Shown here: positions 16,837 through 25,617 of the stretch, piece after piece
Layout of the letters: each line of letters opens with the position of its first letter
How positions within the stretch are numbered: position 1 is the first letter of the stretch
From: Oscillospiraceae bacterium
GTDB lineage: Bacteria > Bacillota > Clostridia > Oscillospirales > Oscillospiraceae
Length of the DNA: 57,607 nt
Direction: 5' to 3'
Assembly (NCBI GenBank): GCA_017479425.1
Contig: JAFVCD010000027.1
Location: 1 to 57,607 of the forward strand
Notes under the pieces: model-generated
What the model saw: only the letters and a program-made list of their open reading frames with translations
Databases searched by the model: none
Told to the model about the DNA's origin: nothing
Program-made: the position numbers and the translations under genes

Positions 16837-18382
16837 TTTCAACATCTCCTTTGCCTATGTATTCAAGGCAGAGCATTGTAAGATCGTCAAACTGCGGCGC
16901 TTCGCCGACAAAGCGGTTTACAGCGCTGTCAATGCCCTCAAGGATAGCCTGCGGTGACTCGTTTTCGACTTCCTTAAGCGCCTCGAGCATTCTGTCAGTG
17001 CCGAACAGCTCGTTATGCGCGTCTGTTGCCTCGGGAAGACCGTCGGTGTAGAGGAAAAGCTTGCTTCCGGGCTTGAGCTTTAGCTCGTACTCTTTGTATT
17101 TTACTCCGCTGAGACCGCCGATGACGAAGCCGTGCTTATCCTTGATAAGCTCGAAGCTGCCGTCGGGGTTTTTGAGAACGGGGTATTCGTGTCCCGCGTT
17201 GGCGCAGGTCAGCACTCCTGTGGTGAGGTCAAGCGAGCCAAACCACACCGTTACGAACATCTCCTCGCGGTTATTGGAGCAGATACGGTTATTCGCGGAC
17301 TCAAGAACATCCTTCGCACTCAAGCCGAGCAGCGCATAGTTCTGAATCAGTATCTTGCTCGCCATCATGAAGAGAGCCGCCGGAACGCCCTTTCCGCTGA
17401 CATCAGCCATAACGATACCGAGGTGGTTATCGTCGATGAGGAAGAAGTCGTAGAAATCTCCGCCGACCTCCTTGGCGGGGTTCATCGAGGCGAAGATATC
17501 GAAATCGTCGCGCTCTGGGAAGGGCGGGAAAATGCTGGGCAGCATATGCGCTTGAATACTCGCCGCCATATTGAGCTCGCTCTCAGTCGCTGCAAGGGTC
17601 TTGCCGCGGTCTGTGAACAGAACGCCGTAGATGAGGACAACGGATACGAGCGTCGCCGCATACTGTGTGGAAATACCGAAGAACGCGCCGGTGAGAACCT
17701 GATTTAGAAGCGGTATCGTTATAAAGCTCGCGGCTATTGCCTTCTGCCTGCGCGGAGCCTTTGAGCCGACGAGGCAGATAATGATCGCAATAACGGTGAT
17801 GAAAAGATAGATGAGCGAGAGAAGATACATCTCTCCTCGCATATAGTTTCCGGCCTCGTCAACGATGAAGTAAAGGGGATAGAAGAGGTTGACAAAGCAG
17901 GCAAGAAGCGCAGGAATAATCAGAATCTCCAGAGCTCTGCTGCACCATCTTGAAAATACGCTCTCAGTACCGAGGGTCATATCGACGTATTTCCAGAAAA
18001 GATAGATGATAACGACGCTGTTTGCGTAGTAAAGAACATTTACTATGAGATTCAGAACTCTAAGCGTCGGGACGCCCTGAACGAGCCAGGACGCGGCGTC
18101 GAGATACAGCGCGATCGAGTTTGCGGCGAGAATCGACACAAACATCTGGACGTCGACGCCAGAGTTGCGCTTATCGCGGAGAATGCTGAAAAGAATTGCC
18201 GCGCATATTGCTATTCCGAGAATGTCTGCGCCGCAGTTGAATACCCAGGTGCTCTCCATTCCGTCGAATCTACGCAGAGCGCAGAAGAGCACTGCGTTGA
18301 CGAACATAACGATAGAGATTATAAAGCTCACCGGAAGGGTATAGCGGTTTTCTCTCAGCCTCCGCTCGATTTTCTCGGCCAT
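16829..18382 (-). CDS. Membrane-bound SpoIIE/RsbU-type PP2C phosphatase
   Basis: A 517-residue protein. The first 260 residues form about eight hydrophobic helices, a sensor-like membrane domain. The C-terminal half (about 270-510) is a SpoIIE-type PP2C domain with EVGGDFYDFF, MADVSGKGVPAALFM, LYTDGLPEATD and FDDLTML supplying the metal-binding aspartates. These enzymes dephosphorylate STAS antagonists, freeing them to bind the anti-sigma kinase. It lies between the STAS gene (1-nt gap) and the RsbW-like gene (8-nt overlap), so stoichiometric co-expression is likely. The stimulus sensed by the membrane part is unknown. Confidence 0.92.
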   Translation of the reverse strand: MAEKIERRLRENRYTLPVSFIISIVMFVNAVLFCALRRFDGMESTWVFNCGADILGIAICAAILFSILRDKRNSGVDVQMFVSILAANSIALYLDAASWLVQGVPTLRVLNLIVNVLYYANSVVIIYLFWKYVDMTLGTESVFSRWCSRALEILIIPALLACFVNLFYPLYFIVDEAGNYMRGEMYLLSLIYLFITVIAIIICLVGSKAPRRQKAIAASFITIPLLNQVLTGAFFGISTQYAATLVSVVLIYGVLFTDRGKTLAATESELNMAASIQAHMLPSIFPPFPERDDFDIFASMNPAKEVGGDFYDFFLIDDNHLGIVMADVSGKGVPAALFMMASKILIQNYALLGLSAKDVLESANNRICSNNREEMFVTVWFGSLDLTTGVLTCANAGHEYPVLKNPDGSFELIKDKHGFVIGGLSGVKYKEYELKLKPGSKLFLYTDGLPEATDAHNELFGTDRMLEALKEVENESPQAILEGIDSAVNRFVGEAPQFDDLTMLCLEYIGKGDVEND

Positions 18383-18383
18383 A

Positions 18384-18680
18384 TTACTCTATGTTGAGAA
18401 TATCGGAGAAGCCGGTGACCTCGAATACCTCTTTTACGATCTCGTTAGCGTTGGTAACGACCATTTCGCCCTGCTTCATCATGGTCTTGTGTGCGCCGAG
18501 AAGAACACGAAGTCCGGCGGAGGAGATGTACTCGAGCTTGGAGAGATCGAAGGTGAGCTTGGTAAGTCCGGGAAGGGAAGCCTTGAGCTCCTCCTCAAGC
18601 TTGGGGGCGGTGGTGGTGTCGAGTCTGCCCTCAAGGGCGACGGTAAGTGCGGTTCCGTTAAGCTGCTTGTTGATTGTCAT
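18384..18680 (-). CDS. STAS anti-sigma factor antagonist (RsbV/SpoIIAA-like)
   Basis: A 98-residue single STAS domain with LEGRLDTTTAPKLE (16-29) and the phosphorylation loop LEYISSAGLRVLL (49-61). Ser54 aligns with the phosphorylated serine of SpoIIAA. Its C-terminal FEVTGFSDILNI is typical. It is expected to cycle between phosphorylated (by an RsbW-like kinase) and free forms (by the adjacent PP2C). The gene has a good SD (GGAGGAAT) and lies 1 nt upstream of the phosphatase gene. Confidence 0.92.
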   Translation of the reverse strand: MTINKQLNGTALTVALEGRLDTTTAPKLEEELKASLPGLTKLTFDLSKLEYISSAGLRVLLGAHKTMMKQGEMVVTNANEIVKEVFEVTGFSDILNIE

Positions 18681-18704
18681 GATTTTATTCCTCCAGTATT
18701 GAAA

Positions 18705-19313
18705 TTAGTTTTTCTTGTAGATTATCATTTCAACGGCTGAGCCGTTGATAAAGATCTTTACCTCGTCCGCAAGGGCGGTTACTATGGACTGCTCGAGATT
18801 GTCGGACTCCTTCTTATCGGAGCCCTCGTTCTCATAGAAGGACTCCATGTACTTTCTGAGCGACCAGCTCGTCATGGCGTTTGTCATGGAAACAGCCATC
18901 GGATCCTCCAGATGATCGTACATAAGTCCGTCGGCGTAGAACTCGGGAAGGGAAGAACTCTCAGCGTCGAGCATACGCTCAAAAACGTCCTTGAGCTTGC
19001 CGAGAATACCGGTTGCGGCGGAATTTTTGCCGGAAGTTGAGCTCTCAAGGAGCTTTTTGCGCTTCTCGGAGTTCATCATCGTCATGGTCTTGAGGTGAAG
19101 CTCGTACTGACCGTTCGTGTCCTCGATCCAGAAGAGAGCCTCCTTCTCTCCGGTGAGAGAGCGCATAAGCCCCATCATCTCCTCGCTGAGAAGGCGAAGA
19201 TGCAGACACTCTTTGGGGTCGAGCTTCTTGTATGCTGAGACGGCTTCCGCCTCACGCAGCGCCTCTTCCATGCCCTTGCCGCTTGAATTGACGACAATTA
19301 CATCAGATTTCAT
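18705..19313 (-). CDS. ATPase-like protein of the partner-switching operon
   Basis: A 202-residue protein that heads the operon. LHLRLLSEEMMGLMRSLTG (38-56) resembles the N-box helix of histidine-kinase-like ATPases. The middle TMTMMNSEKRKKLLESSTSG matches a divergent clostridial group often found beside STAS and PP2C genes. Canonical G1/G2 glycine boxes are not evident. The C-terminal LADEVKIFINGSAVEMIIYKK forms a terminal strand pair. It may be a second ATP-binding partner or a non-catalytic regulator. Start ATG has AAAGGAG at 8 nt, downstream of a near-consensus promoter. Function is inferred mainly from context. Confidence 0.7.
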   Translation of the reverse strand: MKSDVIVVNSSGKGMEEALREAEAVSAYKKLDPKECLHLRLLSEEMMGLMRSLTGEKEALFWIEDTNGQYELHLKTMTMMNSEKRKKLLESSTSGKNSAATGILGKLKDVFERMLDAESSSLPEFYADGLMYDHLEDPMAVSMTNAMTSWSLRKYMESFYENEGSDKKESDNLEQSIVTALADEVKIFINGSAVEMIIYKKN

Positions 19314-19348
19314 TGTTATACTCCTTTTGTGTATGACATTACTTAGAT

Positions 19349-19377
19349 ATCATAGACGAAAATGCTCAATAAGTCAA
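19349..19377 (-). promoter_or_regulatory. Predicted promoter of the partner-switching operon
   Basis: On the minus strand, TTGACT (19377-19372), a 17-nt spacer and TATGAT (19354-19349), about 35 nt before the ATG. This is a vegetative SigA-type match. The 301-bp gap 19314-19614 otherwise holds an AT-rich leader and a short inverted repeat (AGCAGGG/CCCTGCT, 19434-19453); I see no further gene there. Confidence 0.65.
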
Positions 19378-19614
19378 TAAATTTAAGTCTAAAAATCAAC
19401 CGACAAATTTACTTTAGTTCTTTAGCAGGGTGAGGCGCGATAAATCCCCTGCTTGCAAAAAAGTGTGAAATAGTTGGATAAATTGGAATATTTTTATGAA
19501 ATTCGTATGAAATCTTATTATCTGTTGGAAAAGAGCGGCAAAAAAATTTGTTGCGCCGGCGCTTTTCTGATTTTATACTCACTGAGCCTGAATTTTTCAC
19601 AAAGGGGAATAGAG

Positions 19615-19842
19615 ATGGAAATTGAAGTGATAGACGAGAGCGGTAATTATCTCGCGCTCAGCTATGAGGTCACGGAGGAGCGCGGCTTCTATGGCGCAAG
19701 CGTAACTCTCAACAATGTTGAGCACGCCGGCGCGACGTTTCTTACTGACAGGCGTGAAGCGCAGATGCTTTGCGATATGCTCTGCCGCAGTGCTGTAACT
19801 CCCTCGGTCTTTTTTGACGTAATTCGGGATTACATAACCTGA
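19615..19842 (+). CDS. Small conserved protein (DUF6514-like)
   Basis: A 75-residue protein. Start set at ATG 19615, with AAAGGGG about 8 nt upstream; the frame is open further back but without an SD. It begins EIEVIDESGNYLALSYEV, has YGASVTLNNVEHAGATFLTDR in the middle and ends in SVFFDVIRDYIT. This pattern resembles a short clostridial family of unknown function that I recall as DUF6514. Acidic and soluble. It precedes the LytTR regulator gene by about 60 bp but is probably a separate unit, since a promoter lies between. Confidence 0.65.
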   Translation: MEIEVIDESGNYLALSYEVTEERGFYGASVTLNNVEHAGATFLTDRREAQMLCDMLCRSAVTPSVFFDVIRDYIT

Positions 19843-19871
19843 TTGATTTTTTGCTCTGATTGTGATAGTAT
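19843..19871 (+). promoter_or_regulatory. Predicted promoter of the LytTR two-component pair
   Basis: TTGATT (19843-19848), a 17-nt spacer and TAGTAT (19866-19871), about 33 nt before the ATG. Confidence 0.55.
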
Positions 19872-19903
19872 TAAATTACCAAATAATACGGAAGGAAATA
19901 GCG

Positions 19904-20614
19904 ATGATCAGAGCTGCAATAGTTGAGGACGACGCTTCCTGCGCGGAAAACTTAAGAGCGCACATTTTCCGCTTCTCCGCTGAGCACGGAACTGACATAA
20001 CCGCCGAGGTTTTCGGCGGCGGCTTTGACTTTCTCTCAGCGCCGGACAGCTTTGATATCGTTTTTCTTGATATCTCGCTTCCCGGCATGAACGGTATGGA
20101 GATAGCAAGGCAGCTTCGCCGCCGCGACCCTGAGGTAATAATAATCTTCGTTACCCAGCTTGCGCAGTTTGCGCGCGACGGCTACGAGGTCGGAGCGCTC
20201 GATTATCTTATTAAGCCCGTGAGCTATCAGCTTTTTGACATCAAGTTTTCAACTGCCGCGCGGCTTATAAAGGAGAAGGAAGCCTCGTATATGATCGCTG
20301 TAAAGGACGGGCTTGTGCGCGTTACGGTTACGGATATCTATTACGTCGAGAGTCAGAAGCACTATATGGTCTTTCACACGGTGAGCGGAGATTACACAAC
20401 GAGGGTTACGATGAAAACCGTCGAGGAATATCTGTCGCAGCATCATTTTGCACGCCCGAATAACTCCTTCCTCGTAAATCTCCGCTGGGTCGACGCGGTA
20501 AACGGCTCCTCCGTCAACGTTCACGGGACCGAGGTCTCGATATCGCGCTCATGCAAAACTCCTTTTATGGAGGCGCTCACGAGATATCTCGGTGGGAGGG
20601 TCATCCGTGATTGA
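19904..20614 (+). CDS. LytTR-family response regulator
   Basis: A 236-residue protein. Start at ATG 19904 is preceded by GGAAGGAAAT. The receiver domain (1-115) has VEDD (7-10), phospho-acceptor Asp56 in FLDISLPG, Thr84 in FVTQ and Lys104 in LIKP. The LytTR DNA-binding domain (about 130-235) contains IYYVESQKHYMVFHT and ARPNNSFLVNL. LytTR domains bind pairs of short direct repeats about two helical turns apart, usually near the -35 region. It is encoded with the downstream GHKL kinase (8-nt overlap), an AgrA/AgrC-like pair. No pheromone precursor gene is evident nearby. Confidence 0.93.
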   Translation: MIRAAIVEDDASCAENLRAHIFRFSAEHGTDITAEVFGGGFDFLSAPDSFDIVFLDISLPGMNGMEIARQLRRRDPEVIIIFVTQLAQFARDGYEVGALDYLIKPVSYQLFDIKFSTAARLIKEKEASYMIAVKDGLVRVTVTDIYYVESQKHYMVFHTVSGDYTTRVTMKTVEEYLSQHHFARPNNSFLVNLRWVDAVNGSSVNVHGTEVSISRSCKTPFMEALTRYLGGRVIRD

Positions 20615-21854
20615 ATACATAGCTGACGCATACAGACTAAACTTCACGATACAGCTTTTAGCCGTCGAGCTTCTGCTGATCTGGTCTGCACCGAAAAAAA
20701 CGCGCTTTCCGCTGAGGCTTTTGCTTGGCGGGGCTGCGTACATAGCGTTCTGCCTGCTTTTTCCCGACCCGCTCGGCATACCCATCGTAGGCAGCTCCGT
20801 AATAAGACTCGCTGCGCTCGGGCTTATGCTCTTTTTATTTGAAGCGAGCTGGAGGCAGATACTTTTCGTCTGCGTTTCCGCGGATATTCTGCAGAACATA
20901 AGCCTTAACATAAGTCTTATGCTGCGCTATCAGTTCGATTTCAGTCCGCTTGCGATCGTACTTACATACATTGTTACGATCACGCTCATCTGCCTTGTGT
21001 GGGTTTTTGTCAGAAACTCGCTTGTCAGAAGCTTTGACTGGAACGAACGCGACAACGGCATTGCAAAGCTCGCAATAAGCATCGCCTGCGTAATGACGCA
21101 CTTTGCCGCGGAGTCCGCGCTCTATGCCATCGGACTTGATAAAAACCCGATATCGAGGTTCAGCCTTGCGCTGACGGGCATATTCATCATCGCGATACAG
21201 TATCTCCTTCAGAGCGTGGAGAAGATGAACAGCGAGCGAAAGCTTATGATAACAATGCTCGAAAATGAGCGTGAGAGGTACAACATCTCAAGGTCAAACC
21301 TTGAGGTCATCAACATGAAGTACCATGATATGAAGCACCAGCTCTCTGCGCTTAGAAGCGCAGGTGAGCGCGAGCGCGCCGCCGCCATGGAGGAGCTTGA
21401 AAACGCCATCGAGAGCTACGATACTGTCGCCCGCACCGGCAACGAGCCGCTTGATACGATTATCACGGAGAAGCTCCCGCACTGCCGCGCGAACGGAATC
21501 ACATTTAATTATATGGTCGACGCCGAAAGACTCAGGAACATAGCCTCGCTCGATATTTACAGTCTGTTCGGCAACGCAATCGACAACGCGATCGAGGCGG
21601 TAACCGAGCTTCCGGAGGGGGAGAGAAGCATTCTTCTCCGGGTTCTCGGAAGGGGAAATATGACCGTTATCCACGTGGAAAACACCTGCGCCGGAGAGCC
21701 GAAGATAGTCGACGGTAATCCCGTGTCCGAAAAGGGCGAGGGACACGGCTACGGCACCGTGAGCATACGCAGCATAGCGAAAAAGTACGGCGGAACGGTG
21801 ACCTTTTCTGCTGAAAACGGAAAATTCTCGCTCGATATGCTTCTTGCGGGCTGA
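20607..21854 (+). CDS. Sensor histidine kinase, GHKL/AgrC-like
   Basis: A 415-residue protein. GTG 20607 is preferred because GGGAGGG lies 6 nt upstream and overlaps the regulator's end; another GTG at 20592 is inside that SD. Six or so membrane helices occupy about 1-195. A dimerisation helix with KYHDMKHQLSALR (phospho-His near 240) follows. The GHKL ATPase domain has FGNAIDNAIEAV as N-box, then VIHVENTC and GHGYGTVSIRSIAKKYGG as the G boxes. It is expected to phosphorylate the adjacent LytTR regulator. The membrane domain suggests peptide or small-molecule sensing, but no ligand is identifiable. Confidence 0.92.
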   Translation: MIEYIADAYRLNFTIQLLAVELLLIWSAPKKTRFPLRLLLGGAAYIAFCLLFPDPLGIPIVGSSVIRLAALGLMLFLFEASWRQILFVCVSADILQNISLNISLMLRYQFDFSPLAIVLTYIVTITLICLVWVFVRNSLVRSFDWNERDNGIAKLAISIACVMTHFAAESALYAIGLDKNPISRFSLALTGIFIIAIQYLLQSVEKMNSERKLMITMLENERERYNISRSNLEVINMKYHDMKHQLSALRSAGERERAAAMEELENAIESYDTVARTGNEPLDTIITEKLPHCRANGITFNYMVDAERLRNIASLDIYSLFGNAIDNAIEAVTELPEGERSILLRVLGRGNMTVIHVENTCAGEPKIVDGNPVSEKGEGHGYGTVSIRSIAKKYGGTVTFSAENGKFSLDMLLAG

Positions 21855-21873
21855 GTAAATCGTCATAATTTAT

Positions 21874-21903
21874 GACCTGAGAGCTATTCTCGGGTCTTTT
21901 TTA
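21874..21903 (+). terminator. Terminator after the LytTR/kinase pair
   Basis: A 9-bp stem (GACCTGAGA with TCTCGGGTC, one G-U pair) followed by T6. Confidence 0.8.
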
Positions 21904-21933
21904 TTTAATCTGCACAAAAAACAATGCAAGTTG

Positions 21934-21993
21934 TGCCAATATAAGCGCCATTTATGCCAAAAGTTTTTTTATTACGCGGTCACAAGCTATAAT
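21934..21993 (+). promoter_or_regulatory. GH3 promoter with direct repeats 21 bp apart
   Basis: A TATAAT box at 21988-21993 has no good -35 hexamer at the proper distance (a T-rich run is there). Just upstream are two TGCCAA direct repeats (21934-21939 and 21955-21960), exactly 21 bp apart, or two helical turns. This geometry suits an activator such as a LytTR regulator, and one is encoded immediately upstream. The repeat sequence does not match the AgrA consensus closely, so the link is tentative. Confidence 0.45.
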
Positions 21994-22048
21994 TAAGCTA
22001 ACTTGGAGAATAGAGGAACTTCAAGCAATAAATTTACGGAGGTATGAA

Positions 22049-25000
22049 ATGAAAAGCAGAAAATTAGGCTTAAAGCGCGGCCTCGCGGCTCTTCTTGCTT
22101 CTATCTTTGTGCTGCTCCTTTTCGGCACTGCGATAGCGGAAGCGAACGCGGGCAAGATCAATTCCTTCCTCGGCACCTCGAGCTATAAGATCGAGAAGAC
22201 CGGTGAGTCTGCCGGCGACGGAATTTATTTTGAGTCTGAATTCAAGACTCTGAAAGAGGTCATCGACGCTAAAGAGGCTCTCGCCCGCGAGATCAGCGAC
22301 GAGGGTACCGTTCTCTTCAAGAACAACGGCGCTCTTCCTCTTTCAAAGACCGGCGACAAGGTTACCTTCTGGGGCCTTAACGTCATCGCTCCGACCTTCG
22401 GCGGACTTATCGGTTCCACCACTTCTGTCAACTATGAGGCGGGTCAGCAGACCATCACCCTCGTTGACGCAATGAAAGAGCTTGGCTTCTCTGTCAATGA
22501 GGAGATGCTCGCTCTCTACAACTCCGACGCTGCAAAGCCCTTTTACAGAAAGGCTGCTTTCTTCGGCCAGGAGGTTCCCGGTCACAGCCTTATCCCCGTA
22601 TTCTGGCCTATGTTTGAAACTGCCGACAGCTACATAATCGGCGAGCTTCCCGCTAATCTCTACACCGAGGCGGCACTGAACGCTGCAAAGGATACCACGG
22701 CTATCGTATTCCTTTCCCGCGACTCCTCCGAGGCCTCCGACTACGCGGTCAGCACGATGAAGGATCCCAATGGCGACAACTTCGAGCGCCCGATGGGTCT
22801 TTCCGATTACGAGAAGGCGATGATCGAGCTTGCAAAGGCAAACTCCAACGGCAAGGTTATCGTAGTCGTAAACGCCGACGTTACCATGGAGCTTGAGGAT
22901 CTCAAGCAGGACGACGGCATTTCCGCTATCGTCTGGGCAGGACTTCCCGGAGCCTACGGCTTCCGCGGTGTTGCCGACGTTCTCGCCGGCGACGTCAACC
23001 CCTCCGGCCACATCTCCGACACCTACGCTGTTGATTCCACCTCTGCTCCTGCAATGCAGAACTTCGGACTTTTCTTCTACACTAATGAAGACATTGATCC
23101 GGGTAATGACAAGGGCAACTGGTACATAGTAGAGTCCGAGGGCATCTACGTCGGCTATAAGTACTATGAGACCCGCTATGAGGACGCAGTTCTCGGTCAG
23201 GGCAACGCCACTACCGGCGCCGGCGCTACCGGCGGCCGTGCTTATTGGAACTATGCCGAGGAAGTAACCTATCCGTTCGGCTATGGCCTTTCCTACACTA
23301 CATTTGATCAGGAATTCCAGTCTGTTGACTTCAACATCGGCGGCGAGAGCAAGGCTGTTGTTAAGGTCACCAACACCGGTTCTGTTGCCGGTAAGGATGT
23401 TGTTCAGCTCTATGTTCAGTCCCCGTACACCGCAGGCGGACTTGAGAAGAGCGCTATCCAGCTTGTCGGCTTCGCCAAGACCGGCGTCCTTCAGCCTGGT
23501 GCATCCGAGACCGTTACTGTTGACTTTGACGCAAAGTACGTCGCCTCCTACGATGAGAACGCAGTTAAGGCTGACGGCACTGCCGGTGCTTGGGTTCTCG
23601 ACTCCGGCGATTACTACTTCGCAATCGGCAACGGCGCTCACGAGGCGATAAACAACGTCATCGCTCTCAAGCAGGGCAGCGCAGACTTCCTTGAGAAGAC
23701 CGCCGATACCGACGTAATCGATATGAATCGCGCAAAGAAGGTTTCTGTTGCTAATAAGGATATCGAGACCTACTCCGTCGGCGTTCAGAACGAGCTTCAG
23801 GACGGCGATATAAATAAGCTTCTTCCCGGCACCGCTGAGTACTTCACCCGCGCCGACTGGTCTAAGGGCTGGCACGGCACCTGGGGCGTAACCGCAAATG
23901 AGGCTATGCTCAAGAACCTCCACAACCAGGTTTATGAGCTCACTGAAAATGGTGATGGCCTTACTTGGGGCGCCAACAACGGTCTCCGCCTCATCGACCT
24001 CGTTCAGTTTGACGAGAACGGCAACTATCAGGGCGCTGTCGCCCTCGACGATCCTCTCTGGGATATGCTCCTTGAGAACGTAACTCTTGAAGAGGCAGTA
24101 AACTTCATGGAGAGAGCCGGAGATAACTTCGACCCGATCAACTCCATCGGCCTCCACGCCGTTACCGCTTATGACGGACCTGTCGGCTTCGTATCCGACC
24201 AGGTTCCCGGCTACACTGTAAACTGGTCCGAGAGCGAGAAGAATGAGCCCACTTATGTTGGACCTAATGATGAGTATGCTATGTGGCAGATGCCGACCTT
24301 CCCAACTGAGCCCGTTGTCGCCGCAACCTTCAACGTCGAGCTCGTTGAGCGCGAGGGCGAGCTTATGGGCGAGGACAGCCTCTGGTCGAACGCCTGCTCC
24401 ATCTTCGGGCCGGGCCTCAATAACCACAGAGCAACCTACAACTCCCGTAACCATGAGTACTATTCTGAGGACTCCATGCTCACCAACATCCTCGGCGTTG
24501 CAGTCTGCAAGGGCGGCAAGTCCAAGGGCCTTATGATGGAGCCGAAGCACTTCGCGCTCAACCATCAGGAGGCTAACCGCTCCGGTACCTCGACCTTCAT
24601 CACCGAGCAGGGCGCCCGTGAAAACGAGCTTCGCGGCTTCCAGGGCTGCCTCGAGGGCAACTACGCTCAGGGCGTCATGACCGCGTTCAACCGCCTCGGC
24701 ACCGTCTATGCCGGCGCTCACAGAGGACTTCTTACCGAGATCCTCCGTAATGAATGGGGCTACACCGGTTATGTCATCACCGATATGATCAACGGACCCG
24801 AGTATATGAACTGGCGCGACGTCACCCTCGCGGGCGGCGGCGGATGCCTCACCTCTACTGCATATGAGTCTTCTGTTATCGGTTCTGCTACAAGTGCTGA
24901 GAATATGAAGAAGATCCAGAAGGATACCGCGTTCCAGCAGGAGCTCAAGCAGATGCTCAAGTACGACCTCTACACCTTTGCAAATTCCAACACAATGAAC

Positions 25001-25147
25001 GGCATCACGAGCGATACGCGCATCGTCCGCACCTTCCCGTGGTGGGAGATCACCGTTATCGTCGCTGACGTAGTGTTCGGCGCCGCAACCGTCGCCCTCT
25101 GCGCGCTGTATGTCGTTGACCTCTGCAAGAAGCAGAAGGAAAACTGA
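22049..25147 (+). CDS. Glycoside hydrolase family 3, domain-permuted, membrane-anchored
   Basis: A 1,032-residue protein. An N-terminal hydrophobic segment (11-30) and a C-terminal helix (about 1000-1022, then CKKQKEN) suggest anchoring at both ends. The GH3 domains are in reversed order. The (alpha/beta)6 domain, with EGTVLFKNNGALPL, comes first (about 75-420), then an Fn3-like domain (VTNTGSVAGKDVVQLYVQSP). The (beta/alpha)8-type domain comes last, with KHFALNHQE and the nucleophile Asp912 in GYVITDM. Permuted GH3 enzymes are known from rumen clostridia as beta-glucosidases. Substrate could be beta-gluco-, xylo- or arabino-configured. SD GGAGGT precedes the ATG. A small membrane protein follows. 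Confidence 0.9.
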   Translation: MKSRKLGLKRGLAALLASIFVLLLFGTAIAEANAGKINSFLGTSSYKIEKTGESAGDGIYFESEFKTLKEVIDAKEALAREISDEGTVLFKNNGALPLSKTGDKVTFWGLNVIAPTFGGLIGSTTSVNYEAGQQTITLVDAMKELGFSVNEEMLALYNSDAAKPFYRKAAFFGQEVPGHSLIPVFWPMFETADSYIIGELPANLYTEAALNAAKDTTAIVFLSRDSSEASDYAVSTMKDPNGDNFERPMGLSDYEKAMIELAKANSNGKVIVVVNADVTMELEDLKQDDGISAIVWAGLPGAYGFRGVADVLAGDVNPSGHISDTYAVDSTSAPAMQNFGLFFYTNEDIDPGNDKGNWYIVESEGIYVGYKYYETRYEDAVLGQGNATTGAGATGGRAYWNYAEEVTYPFGYGLSYTTFDQEFQSVDFNIGGESKAVVKVTNTGSVAGKDVVQLYVQSPYTAGGLEKSAIQLVGFAKTGVLQPGASETVTVDFDAKYVASYDENAVKADGTAGAWVLDSGDYYFAIGNGAHEAINNVIALKQGSADFLEKTADTDVIDMNRAKKVSVANKDIETYSVGVQNELQDGDINKLLPGTAEYFTRADWSKGWHGTWGVTANEAMLKNLHNQVYELTENGDGLTWGANNGLRLIDLVQFDENGNYQGAVALDDPLWDMLLENVTLEEAVNFMERAGDNFDPINSIGLHAVTAYDGPVGFVSDQVPGYTVNWSESEKNEPTYVGPNDEYAMWQMPTFPTEPVVAATFNVELVEREGELMGEDSLWSNACSIFGPGLNNHRATYNSRNHEYYSEDSMLTNILGVAVCKGGKSKGLMMEPKHFALNHQEANRSGTSTFITEQGARENELRGFQGCLEGNYAQGVMTAFNRLGTVYAGAHRGLLTEILRNEWGYTGYVITDMINGPEYMNWRDVTLAGGGGCLTSTAYESSVIGSATSAENMKKIQKDTAFQQELKQMLKYDLYTFANSNTMNGITSDTRIVRTFPWWEITVIVADVVFGAATVALCALYVVDLCKKQKEN

Positions 25148-25164
25148 GAAGGAGGGAATGAATA

Positions 25165-25560
25165 ATGAAAGATAAGGTTTCTATCGTCGGCTTCGCGCTT
25201 GTCTGCGCTTCCACCGTACTCTCTGTCGTTGCCGCAATTCTTTATAACTTCGCTCTTCTTAAAAACGGAACGACCTATGTTCTTCTCGTTATTGCCGCCG
25301 TTCTCGGCGCCGCAGCTCTTGCCGCCGCGCTCAAGCTCGGCAAGGAGATTCCCAACATCGTCGTAGTCGCCCACACAGTTGTCGCAATGGCGGCCTTCGG
25401 CGTTTCCATCGCTCCGATGGTAAACGAGATCGCTCTCGTCTATGCCGGACTTAACCCCCAGTCGAACCTGACCGGCTACATCGTTTTCGCGGTGTTTGCC
25501 TGCGTGACCTGGCTCGTCGGCCTTGTTGCGGCCTTCACCGGCATTACAAAGAAGAACTGA
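25165..25560 (+). CDS. Small four-helix membrane protein
   Basis: A 131-residue hydrophobic protein with about four predicted helices (6-28, 38-57, 63-85, 104-126) and a short basic tail. It lacks recognisable catalytic motifs. SD GGAGGGAATG precedes the ATG, and the gene starts 17 bp after the GH3 gene, so it is in the same operon. It could assist or localise the membrane-anchored hydrolase, by context only. Confidence 0.7.
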   Translation: MKDKVSIVGFALVCASTVLSVVAAILYNFALLKNGTTYVLLVIAAVLGAAALAAALKLGKEIPNIVVVAHTVVAMAAFGVSIAPMVNEIALVYAGLNPQSNLTGYIVFAVFACVTWLVGLVAAFTGITKKN

Positions 25561-25572
25561 TCTGATAATCCT

Positions 25573-25605
25573 AAAAGGCGGCGGCATTTTACCGCCGCCT
25601 TTTTG
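25573..25605 (+). terminator. Terminator after GH3 operon
   Basis: A 12-bp stem (AAAAGGCGGCGG and complement) with a 7-nt loop and a T5 run. The next gene's ATG is only about 13 nt downstream, so read-through could feed it. Confidence 0.85.
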
Positions 25606-25617
25606 CGGGGTAGAACT

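Noticed and set aside
22343-24721. 792-codon open frame on the minus strand
   Set aside because: It lies wholly antisense to the GH3 gene, has no SD and no recognisable motif. It results from the codon bias of the real gene.
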